Shown here: piece by piece, positions 1 to 4,938 of the stretch
How positions within the stretch are numbered: position 1 is the first letter of the stretch
Layout: each line of letters opens with the position of its first letter
Assembly: GCA_964501525.1 (NCBI GenBank)
Contig: CAZCSI010000027.1
Coordinates: forward strand, 1-6,458
DNA from: CAYLVJ01 sp964501525
Lineage (GTDB): Bacteria > Patescibacteriota > Minisyncoccia > Minisyncoccales > CAYTKG01
Reading direction: 5' to 3'
DNA: 6,458 nucleotides
The notes under the pieces: generated by a model
What the model saw: the letters and a program-made list of their open reading frames with translations, nothing else
The model's database searches: none
What the model was told of the DNA's origin: nothing
Translations under genes and position numbers: made by a program

Positions 1-540
1 GAAGCGCCTTTGAATGATGTGGACCTCAAGGCCACTGTTTCAGGCAGCGCCACAGGACCTATTGATTACAGGTTTGACTGCAACAACGATGGAAGCTGGG
101 ATTACAGTTACAGCGGGGTGGGAGACCAGATATTTCGAGTCAATAACGCCTGTGACTATGACACTCAAGGCAGCTATACAGCCAAAGTAAGTGTTTACAG
201 GCAGGGGCTCACAGCCAGCGACACGGACACTATCCAGGTTCAAGCACAAGATAAAAGCTTAAGCGTACAGCTCGCAGCCATCCCGAACAGCGGAGAAGCT
301 CCTTTGAAAGATGTGGACCTTGAAGCAACCGTTTCCGGCTCAGCTTCTGGAAGCATTACTTACAGGTTCGACTGCAACAACGACGGCAGCTGGGAGTACA
401 TCTACACCGGAGTTAACGATCAAGTTTTTGAAATCAACAACGCTTGTGATTACAATGACCCTGGAACCCATAGAGCAAGAGTTCAGGCTGAAAGAGAGGG
501 TTTGACCGCCACTGACACAGATGTTATCCAGGTCACGGAT
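1..540 (+). repeat. Two tandem 294-bp coding repeats (98-residue PKD-like units)
   Basis: The stretch beginning GAAGCGCCTTTGAATGATGT at base 1 recurs as GAAGCTCCTTTGAAAGATGT at base 295, a period of 294 bp that keeps frame. The second unit runs to about 537 before the sequence turns into the next domain. Many differences between the copies are third-position changes, so the units look like an old duplication held by protein-level selection. More copies may lie upstream of the window. Confidence 0.85.
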
Positions 541-1224
541 GTAGAAGGTGTTGTAACCTTCAGCGTAGAGAAAAAGGTAAGAAACCTGACTGAGGGAGAA
601 ACAAGCTGGAAAAATTCTACGTACGGTTCACCTTCCAATAAACTGGAATACAGTATCGTTGTCTATGCTCCTGAAGACGAATCGGTCTCGGGAATCACTG
701 TCAAGGATACTATTCCTTCCAGAGTGCACTGGTACGGAAACCTGGAAATAGAAGGTGAAAACTCTTCGGGAGATATAACGCAGGGGATATACATCAAGTC
801 AATCCCGGCTAACGGCAAGGTGACCATTACCTTTGAGATACTTTTAGAAGGTAAAGAAAAGTTCGGCTACGGCACCACTGACCTGGTCAACACCGTCACC
901 GCTTATAACGAACATTACTCCGTAACCGACACCTCCAGCATCTTTGTTAAAAGAACAGCAGTCGGAACCGTAACCGATGTGCCCACCGGAGCCCTGGACA
1001 ATGCAGTCCTTGCTCTGGGAATCACCATTCTTGTCTCCTACGCACTGCTTCTGGTATACTTTTTCCACAGCAAAGTAACTGGAGAACAGACGCTTGCCCT
1101 TGACAAAGTAACGGACACGATAACCGATAGAATGGTAGATTTTTACTGCTCGGTCAGACCCTGGTACACCAAACAATACTCGGAAAGAAAGCTCAAAAAG
1201 AAAATAGAGCAGGCAAGAGGCTAA
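1..1224 (+). CDS. Cell-surface protein with PKD-like repeats, DUF11-like domain and C-terminal membrane anchor (5' end missing)
   Basis: The frame is open from base 1 and ends at TAA 1222-1224, so this is the last 407 codons of a longer gene; the internal TTG at 10 is not a credible start. Two tandem 98-residue units begin at fragment residues 1 and 99. Each opens with EAPL(N/K)DVDL, typical of PKD/Ig-like folds, and carries RFDCNNDGSW, whose D-x-N-x-D-G spacing resembles a calcium-binding loop. Each also has two cysteines (27 and 51, 125 and 149) that could form a disulfide. Residues about 184-320 look like a DUF11-type beta-sandwich (KLEYSIVVYAPE, then VKDTIPS). One hydrophobic helix lies at 335-355, followed by a 52-residue tail ending in KLKKKIEQARG. 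The expected topology is an extracellular repeat stalk, one membrane pass and a cytoplasmic basic tail. The role is unknown; adhesion or envelope structure is a guess. Family calls are by eye. Confidence 0.85.
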   Translation, partial: EAPLNDVDLKATVSGSATGPIDYRFDCNNDGSWDYSYSGVGDQIFRVNNACDYDTQGSYTAKVSVYRQGLTASDTDTIQVQAQDKSLSVQLAAIPNSGEAPLKDVDLEATVSGSASGSITYRFDCNNDGSWEYIYTGVNDQVFEINNACDYNDPGTHRARVQAEREGLTATDTDVIQVTDVEGVVTFSVEKKVRNLTEGETSWKNSTYGSPSNKLEYSIVVYAPEDESVSGITVKDTIPSRVHWYGNLEIEGENSSGDITQGIYIKSIPANGKVTITFEILLEGKEKFGYGTTDLVNTVTAYNEHYSVTDTSSIFVKRTAVGTVTDVPTGALDNAVLALGITILVSYALLLVYFFHSKVTGEQTLALDKVTDTITDRMVDFYCSVRPWYTKQYSERKLKKKIEQARG

Positions 1225-1240
1225 AAGACTAAACAAATTC

Positions 1241-1270
1241 AAAAAGGCCGGTCAAAAGACCGGCTTTTTT
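1241..1270 (+). terminator. Intrinsic terminator after the surface-protein gene
   Basis: GGCCGGTC (1246-1253), loop AAAA (1254-1257) and GACCGGCT (1258-1265) form an 8-bp stem whose outermost pair is G-U. It is extended by A5 at 1241-1245 pairing with T5 at 1266-1270. The T-run follows the GC-rich stem directly, the classic Rho-independent layout. It starts 16 bp after the stop of the upstream gene and separates that unit from proS. Because the flanks are A5 and T6, it could also work on the opposite strand. Confidence 0.93.
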
Positions 1271-1302
1271 GATTAGCCCTTTAATTTTAAGCGTAGTTGG
1301 GA

Positions 1303-1308
1303 TATAAT
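1303..1308 (+). promoter_or_regulatory. proS promoter -10 box, predicted leaderless start
   Basis: A perfect TATAAT sits at 1303-1308, with six bases between it and the ATG at 1315. A start site 6-8 nt after the box would fall on or next to the ATG, giving a leaderless mRNA. No good -35 is visible: the 17-bp position (1280-1285) reads TTTAAT. There is no purine-rich ribosome site before the ATG. Confidence 0.7.
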
Positions 1309-1314
1309 AGGCCA

Positions 1315-2553
1315 ATGCGCTACGAAAACTTATTTGGAAAAACAAGAAAAAAGGCTCCCAGTGATGCTCAAGCTATAAGCCACAAGCTTTTAGTAAGAGC
1401 CGGATTTATAGACCAGCTTATGGCTGGTGTGTTCAGTTTCCTTCCTTTAGGATGGAAGGTTCATGAAAAAATAGCAGATATAATAAGAGAGGAGATGAAC
1501 AGGATCGGCGGGCAGGAGCTGTTTCTTCCTGCTCTTCAGAAGAAAGAGCAGTGGCTTGAAACAAAAAGATGGGAGACTATTGACCCGCCTCTTTTCAAGT
1601 TTGAGGACAGACACAAAAGAAAGCTTGCCCTTGGACCTACTCATGAAGAAATTATTACTGATCTTGTAAGGCGTTTTGTAGAGTCCTACAGAGACTTGCC
1701 CCTTGCCCTTTACCAGATCCAGAACAAGTTCCGCAATGAGATGAGGTCTACAGGGGGGCTTCTAAGAACCAGGGAGTTTATTATGAAAGATCTTTACAGC
1801 TTTCATGCTGATCCTGATGATCTAGGATCGTTCTTCAGCAAGGTTAAAGAAGCTTACTTTAGAATATTTAAAAGATGCGGTGTAGAAGCTTTAGCCTGCC
1901 AGGCTTCTGGAGGAACTATTGGAGGAGAAACAACCTATGAATTCCAGGTTCCTTCTTCTTCGGGGGAGGATACTGTTTTAAAATGTAAAGGCTGCTCTCA
2001 TGTTTTTAACGAGGAGGTGCTGGAAGAGACAGGTTCTAAAAGCTGCCCTCAATGTGAAAACAAGAATTTTGAAGAAATATCCACCATTGAAGCGGGTCAT
2101 ATCTTTAATCTGGGCACAGAGTATTCCAAGAAGATGAAAGCCGTTTATACCGACAAGAACGGAGAAGAAAGGCTGATCTGGATGGGGTGCTACGGAATAG
2201 GAATAGGAAGGCTGATGTCAACTATTGTAGAGGTAAGCCATGACGAAAAAGGAATTATCTGGCCTAAAGGAGTTTCTCCTTACCAGGCTCATCTTCTCGT
2301 TCTCGAGCAGGCGCTTAAAAAAGAGGGAGAAAAAACTTACAAGCATCTTTTAGATCAGAACATAGATGTTTTATACGATGATAGAAAAGAAGCCTCTCCG
2401 GGCACTAAGTTTGCAGAAGCAGACCTTGTTGGTATTCCTGTACGCTTAGTTGTATCCAAGAAAACAGGAGGAAAAATAGAGTGGAAAAAAAGAGATGAAG
2501 ACAAAGAAGAACTTATAAGCTTGGAAGAGGTTGTTAAGAGGTTAAAGGACTGA
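1315..2553 (+). CDS. proS: Prolyl-tRNA synthetase, short form without the editing insertion
   Basis: This 412-residue cytoplasmic class II synthetase charges tRNA-Pro with proline using ATP. The start MRYENLFGKT at ATG 1315 fits the usual bacterial ProRS N-terminus; the in-frame TTG at 1297 would overlap the TATAAT box. Motif 1 lies around GVFSFLPLGWKV, motif 2 is FRNEMR (139-144) with LLRTREFIMKD after it, and motif 3 is GCYGIGIGR (291-299). The anticodon-binding domain runs from about 323 to the end. Bacterial ProRS normally has about 570 residues, with a YbaK-like editing domain of roughly 180 residues between motifs 2 and 3. Here that place holds only a short segment with two CxxC pairs (C224/C227 and C244/C247), probably a zinc ribbon. 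Flanking GEDT and IEAGHIFNLGTEYS mark it as bacterial-type. It is a single-gene unit between terminators. Confidence 0.96.
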   Translation: MRYENLFGKTRKKAPSDAQAISHKLLVRAGFIDQLMAGVFSFLPLGWKVHEKIADIIREEMNRIGGQELFLPALQKKEQWLETKRWETIDPPLFKFEDRHKRKLALGPTHEEIITDLVRRFVESYRDLPLALYQIQNKFRNEMRSTGGLLRTREFIMKDLYSFHADPDDLGSFFSKVKEAYFRIFKRCGVEALACQASGGTIGGETTYEFQVPSSSGEDTVLKCKGCSHVFNEEVLEETGSKSCPQCENKNFEEISTIEAGHIFNLGTEYSKKMKAVYTDKNGEERLIWMGCYGIGIGRLMSTIVEVSHDEKGIIWPKGVSPYQAHLLVLEQALKKEGEKTYKHLLDQNIDVLYDDRKEASPGTKFAEADLVGIPVRLVVSKKTGGKIEWKKRDEDKEELISLEEVVKRLKD

Positions 2554-2580
2554 AAAGTCTTTTCCCTTTAAAAAAGTTAT

Positions 2581-2594
2581 TTTTAAGCTAAAAT
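2581..2594 (+). promoter_or_regulatory. Putative promoter of the 2601-2700 RNA
   Basis: TTTTAAGCTAAAAT contains the -10-like hexamer TAAAAT at 2589-2594. An exact 14-bp copy lies at 2738-2751, before the DUF5679 gene, also in promoter position. Seven bases downstream is G2601, just ahead of the closing stem of the RNA candidate. No convincing -35 is visible, so this rests on the -10, the copy and the spacing. Confidence 0.45.
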
Positions 2595-2600
2595 CAAACA

Positions 2601-2700
2601 GGAAACAAAAGCCACCACCCGGCTTCTGCCCCTTGACCCCGGCCAAGAAAAAGGAGGGTGCATTATTTGTTCCAAGCCGACGCAAAATAAGTGGCTTTTT
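2601..2700 (+). ncRNA. Candidate structured small RNA with closing stem and U-tail (family not recognised)
   Basis: A 9-bp closing stem pairs AAAAGCCAC (2607-2615) with GTGGCTTTT (2691-2699), ending in a T-run (2695-2700) like an intrinsic terminator. Stacked inside are CACCC (2616-2620) with GGGTG (2656-2660), and a hairpin TTATTT (2663-2668) with AAATAA (2685-2690). GGCTT (2621-2625) can pair with AAGCC (2674-2678) in that hairpin's loop, which would make a pseudoknot. A local GGC-TTCT-GCC hairpin (2621-2630) competes with it. A -10-like TAAAAT lies 7 nt before G2601, and the next gene has its own promoter at 2722-2751, so this looks like an independent RNA of about 100 nt. It could instead be an elaborate proS terminator. 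I see no SRP RNA core, tRNA or known riboswitch motif. Structure was paired by eye. Confidence 0.5.
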
Positions 2701-2721
2701 GCTCAAGCGTATTGATTTTTC

Positions 2722-2751
2722 TTGCAATTTAAGGGTATTTTAAGCTAAAAT
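2722..2751 (+). promoter_or_regulatory. Putative promoter for DUF5679 and the MBL hydrolase
   Basis: TTGCAA (2722-2727) as -35, an 18-bp spacer and TAAAAT (2746-2751) as -10. The -10 lies in the second copy of the 14-bp TTTTAAGCTAAAAT repeat. The predicted start near 2758 leaves a leader of about 44 nt before ATG 2802, with no clear Shine-Dalgarno sequence. Confidence 0.5.
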
Positions 2752-2801
2752 ATAAGAAGCTTATCAAGGTCGTAAATTAGTAAACTGTAAATACAAAAAA
2801 T

Positions 2802-2978
2802 ATGGCAATAGCTTATTGTGTCAAATGCCGCGAAAAAAGAGAGATGGACTCTCCCAATCCGATAGTGATGGAAAGTAAAAGAGGAAAGAGATACGCTATC
2901 AAGGGTACCTGTCCTGTATGCGGGACCAAGATGTTCAAGATCGTGTCCAAGGCGGACTACGACGAGGCAACAAGTTAA
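2802..2978 (+). CDS. DUF5679-like small zinc-ribbon protein (58 aa)
   Basis: ATG 2802 to TAA 2976-2978 encodes 58 residues beginning MAIAYCVKCREKREM. Two CxxC pairs, C6/C9 and C37/C40 (CPVCG), frame a basic centre with SKRGKRYAIKG, followed by TKMFKIV. The order YCVKCR, KGxCPxCG, KMFKI matches the DUF5679 family as I recognise it, a short treble-clef or zinc-ribbon fold of unknown function. A nucleic-acid or ribosome contact is plausible from size and charge but is inference. The next gene begins 13 bp after its stop, so the two are probably co-transcribed from the promoter at 2722-2751. The A-rich sequence before the ATG holds no Shine-Dalgarno motif. Confidence 0.88.
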   Translation: MAIAYCVKCREKREMDSPNPIVMESKRGKRYAIKGTCPVCGTKMFKIVSKADYDEATS

Positions 2979-2991
2979 ATCCAACCGGTTG

Positions 2992-3858
2992 GTGAGCACT
3001 CTATCCAGAAAAAGAGTTGTTTTTCTCCTTTTTCTTCCTGTGCTTAATTTAATCGTCTGGCTCAGAGTATTCGGTCTTTCCCGGGCCGCACCCTTAAAAG
3101 TAACTTTCTTTGATATAGGGCAGGGAGCTGCTATTTTTGTTCAAGCAGGCCCTCATCATAAAATACTTATTGATGGCGGGCCCGGGAAAAAGATACTGGA
3201 AAAACTGGCTCAAGAGATGATTCTGGAGCAAAAGGATATAGACCTTGTAATGCTTTCTCATCCGGAAAAGGATCATGCGCAGGGGCTGATACATGTTCTG
3301 GAAAACTATCGAGTAAACTATCTGGTCTGGACCGGAGTAAAAGGACAGGGGGTTCTGTTCCGGGAATGGGAAAACAGACTGAAACAAACCTCTGCGCAGG
3401 AAAGGATAGGGAGCAGGGGATTGAGAATCGAAGCCCCGACAACCGGGACAGCCGGGCCCCACACCTCAATAAGGGTTCTTTCTCCTCTCCAAAGCCAAAA
3501 AGAAGTGAAGCCTGAAAACATTAATGACAGCTCTTTGGTCATCAAAATTAATTCGGGCCGCACCTCTTTTTTGTTTCCCGGAGATATAACTTTTTTTCAA
3601 GAAGAAAAACTGGAAAACACCGTTTGTGACATACTTCAGGTGGCCCACCACGGAAGCAAAACCTCTACCGGAGTCAAGTTTTTGAATCAAACTCAGCCTT
3701 TGGCAGCGGTTATCCAGGCCGGGAAAGATAATATTCACGGACACCCTCATCAGGAGGTGCTGGACAGGTTAGAGAAGGCTGGAACCAGAGTTTTTATCAC
3801 AGCGGTTGACGGAGAGGTAACCGTGCTCAGCGACGGTCAAAACCTGGTTATTAAATAA
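2992..3858 (+). CDS. Membrane-anchored ComEC/Rec2-type metallo-beta-lactamase-fold hydrolase
   Basis: The protein has 288 residues from GTG 2992; TTG 2989 would add one residue and cannot be excluded. A hydrophobic helix at about 9-27 after RKR should anchor it with the domain outside. The MBL fold follows: LKVTFFDIGQGAAIFV (35-50), LIDGG (59-63), metal motif SHPEKDH (89-95), FPGD with D198, HHGSKTS (219-225) and HGHPH (249-253). HHGSKTS and the IHGHPH segment are typical of the C-terminal domain of ComEC, where it is thought to act as a nuclease during DNA uptake. The ComEC channel helices and OB domain are absent, so this is a free-standing version. External nucleic acid is a plausible substrate (inference); another phosphoester is possible. 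It follows DUF5679 at 13 bp with no visible Shine-Dalgarno sequence and ends 27 bp before ndk. Confidence 0.9.
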   Translation: MSTLSRKRVVFLLFLPVLNLIVWLRVFGLSRAAPLKVTFFDIGQGAAIFVQAGPHHKILIDGGPGKKILEKLAQEMILEQKDIDLVMLSHPEKDHAQGLIHVLENYRVNYLVWTGVKGQGVLFREWENRLKQTSAQERIGSRGLRIEAPTTGTAGPHTSIRVLSPLQSQKEVKPENINDSSLVIKINSGRTSFLFPGDITFFQEEKLENTVCDILQVAHHGSKTSTGVKFLNQTQPLAAVIQAGKDNIHGHPHQEVLDRLEKAGTRVFITAVDGEVTVLSDGQNLVIK

Positions 3859-3874
3859 CAAAAATTAAGTACAT

Positions 3875-3880
3875 TAAATA
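3875..3880 (+). promoter_or_regulatory. Putative ndk -10 box, predicted leaderless start
   Basis: TAAATA at 3875-3880 has five bases between it and ATG 3886, so a start 6-7 nt after the box would fall on the ATG. The 27-bp gap after the MBL gene has no ribosome-binding sequence and no terminator hairpin. Read-through from upstream is therefore also possible. No -35 is recognisable. Confidence 0.4.
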
Positions 3881-3885
3881 TAGCC

Positions 3886-4494
3886 ATGAAGAATCACCCT
3901 AAAAAGGAAAGAACACTGGTTCTTGTCAAGCCGGATGGAGTTCAAAGAGGGCTTATCGGCGAGATTATTCACCGCTTTGAAAGAGTTGGGCTCAAAATCA
4001 TAGGTCTCAAGATAACCATCCCCACCCAAAAACAGATTGAATCTCAGTACGGCGGAACAAAAGAAGAAATAACTGCCCTCGGCCAAAGGTCCTTGGACGC
4101 CCAGAAGAAAAAATATGGAAAAACAATAGACGCCGCTCCTTTTGAACAAGGAAAGATGATAGTCGAAAAACTGAAAAGCTTTATGTCTGCCGGACCGATC
4201 GTAGCCATAGCCCTGGAAGGGAATCAGGCCTTGGCAGTGGTTGACAAGCTGGTAGGGTCCACTGAGCCTTTGAGCTCTGATGTGGGAACCATCAGGGGGG
4301 ATTACACCATTGATTCTTACTCTATAGCGGACAATGATGGAAGGGCGGTCAGAAACGTGGTACATCGCTCAGGAAGCAAAAAAGAGGCTGAAAAAGAAAT
4401 TGAGATCTGGTTTGAAAAAGAGGAGCTTCTTGATTACCACCTGCTTAACGAAGAGATTCTTTACGATGTGAACCTGGATGGAATTTTGGAATAA
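3886..4494 (+). CDS. ndk: Nucleoside diphosphate kinase, long divergent form
   Basis: NDK moves the gamma-phosphate of ATP to other NDPs through a phosphohistidine, balancing NTP pools. The N-terminus ERTLVLVKPDGVQRGLIGEI carries the nucleotide-site lysine K15. Y55, T126 (GSTEP), R137 (GTIRGDY), N157, catalytic H160 (NVVHRSGS) and E171 match known active-site positions. The protein has 202 residues against about 140 in ordinary NDKs. The extra length is an insertion of about 29 residues between Y55 and F99, a few residues before N157, and a C-terminal extension of about 25. Two positions are unusual: the Asp of the usual HGSDS is Gly163, and the phosphate-binding Arg that lies six residues before the GxT threonine (human Arg88) appears to be Asp120, with Lys121 beside it. 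The family assignment is secure; full activity is less certain. Confidence 0.94.
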   Translation: MKNHPKKERTLVLVKPDGVQRGLIGEIIHRFERVGLKIIGLKITIPTQKQIESQYGGTKEEITALGQRSLDAQKKKYGKTIDAAPFEQGKMIVEKLKSFMSAGPIVAIALEGNQALAVVDKLVGSTEPLSSDVGTIRGDYTIDSYSIADNDGRAVRNVVHRSGSKKEAEKEIEIWFEKEELLDYHLLNEEILYDVNLDGILE

Positions 4495-4502
4495 AATCCG
4501 TC

Positions 4503-4530
4503 TTGAAAAAAGTTTTTATTCTGGTAAGAT
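4503..4530 (+). promoter_or_regulatory. Promoter of the 4537-4674 RNA, with extended -10
   Basis: TTGAAA (4503-4508) as -35, a 16-bp spacer and TAAGAT (4525-4530) as -10, preceded by the extended-10 dinucleotide TG at 4522-4523. Seven bases downstream lies G4537, exactly the first base of the 13-bp closing stem of the RNA candidate. It is the most complete promoter in the window. Confidence 0.65.
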
Positions 4531-4536
4531 AAAGAT

Positions 4537-4674
4537 GGTTCTACTGGGCTTGATATTCAGAGCCATTAGTAATTCAGAGGGAGGCCTATATTTGTTAATC
4601 AATAGGGATTAACGTGCGGCCACCCACTTGGATCATCGTCTCTTGAATGTCTTTGCCCGGTAGAGCCTTTTTTT
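4537..4674 (+). ncRNA. Candidate structured RNA gene, long hairpin with central bulge (6S-like outline)
   Basis: GGTTCTACTGGGC (4537-4549) pairs base for base, counting two G-U pairs, with GCCCGGTAGAGCC (4655-4667), which is followed by T7 (4668-4674). After a small UU/UUU loop, GATATTCAGAG (4552-4562) pairs with CTCTTGAATGTC (4640-4651) with one bulge. A central internal loop follows (4563-4578 and 4626-4639), which AUUC/GGAU pairing may narrow. The apical arm is GGGAGGCC (4579-4586) with GGCCACCC (4618-4625) and one mismatch, capped by GTTAATC-AATAGG-GATTAAC (4594-4613). A promoter at 4503-4530 predicts a start at G4537. Closing stem, central bubble, apical arm and terminal U-tract are the outline of 6S RNA, which binds RNA polymerase. 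At about 138 nt it is shorter than typical 6S (about 160-200), and I see no conserved 6S sequence. RNA-gene call fairly firm; 6S identity weak. Confidence 0.65.
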
Positions 4675-4695
4675 AATAAACAGTTAAATCAAGCT

Positions 4696-4704
4696 TGGTA
4701 ATAT
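4696..4704 (+). promoter_or_regulatory. Extended -10 promoter of the DUF1858-SDR operon, leaderless start
   Basis: TGG-TAATAT at 4696-4704 is an extended -10 element with seven bases between it and ATG 4712. The predicted start falls at or next to the ATG, so the mRNA should be leaderless. No -35 is clear at 17 bp, as is usual for extended -10 promoters. The U-tract of the preceding RNA ends 21 bp upstream. Confidence 0.55.
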
Positions 4705-4711
4705 TTTAATT

Positions 4712-4936
4712 ATGAAGGTCACTGAAGAAACAACTTTAAAGCAAATACTTTCTGTGCCCGGAGCTGAAAAAGTTTTACAGGAGCTGAAAATTCCCTGTAT
4801 GGCTTGTCCTTTTGCTTCCATGGAGATGGAAACCTTAGAAATAGGGCGGATAGCTCAGGCCTACGGTTTAAATCTGGAGGAGATACTTGACAAGCTTAAT
4901 AACTTAAAGGTCGATAACCAAGAAAATAATTCTTAA
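4712..4936 (+). CDS. DUF1858 / hybrid-cluster-protein-associated redox CxxC protein (74 aa)
   Basis: The protein begins MKVTEETTLKQILSVPGAEKVLQELKIPCMACPF, with C29 and C32 in a PCMACP motif. It continues through an amphipathic ETLEIGRIAQAYGLNLEEILDKLNNL helix pair. This order (T-x-E/T-LxxIL, PxxxxVL, I/M-x-C-xx-CP, AxxxGLxxEEIxxxLN) is characteristic of DUF1858, also described as a hybrid-cluster-protein-associated redox disulfide domain. The cysteines probably cycle as dithiol and disulfide or bind a metal; the partner is unknown. Related domains occur at the N-terminus of ScdA/RIC-type iron-sulfur repair proteins, but here the domain stands alone. The SDR gene starts 2 bp after its stop, so the two are almost certainly one transcript. 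The start follows the -10 box directly and has no Shine-Dalgarno sequence. Confidence 0.88.
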   Translation: MKVTEETTLKQILSVPGAEKVLQELKIPCMACPFASMEMETLEIGRIAQAYGLNLEEILDKLNNLKVDNQENNS

Positions 4937-4938
4937 AA

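Noticed and set aside
311..505. 64-residue + strand open frame inside the first gene
   Set aside because: It is an out-of-frame shadow inside the second PKD-like repeat, with Thr/Ala-rich low complexity.
1..540. CRISPR or transposon-type repeat
   Set aside because: The only long repeat is in-frame protein-domain duplication; no spacer-repeat pattern, inverted termini or transposase is present.
844..1242. 132-residue open frame on the minus strand
   Set aside because: It lies opposite the surface-protein gene, runs into the terminator stem and has no family motifs; the + frame has repeats and domains.
1297..1314. Upstream TTG start for proS
   Set aside because: These codons cover the TATAAT box, and the ATG at 1315 gives the family's normal N-terminus.
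2601..2700. SRP (4.5S), tmRNA or tRNA identity for the first RNA candidate
   Set aside because: It lacks the SRP domain IV GGAAG/AGCAG core, a tRNA-like acceptor with CCA and T-loop sequence, and any tag-coding frame.
2542..2727. 61-residue minus-strand open frame across the proS-DUF5679 spacer
   Set aside because: It spans the RNA candidate and the end of proS, has no recognisable domain, and its composition follows the stem sequences.
3094..3750. Several minus-strand open frames of 81-122 residues
   Set aside because: All lie opposite the MBL gene, overlap each other and have low-complexity, motif-free translations.
3874..4365. 163-residue minus-strand open frame
   Set aside because: It is the antisense shadow of ndk, whose catalytic motifs are clear on the + strand.
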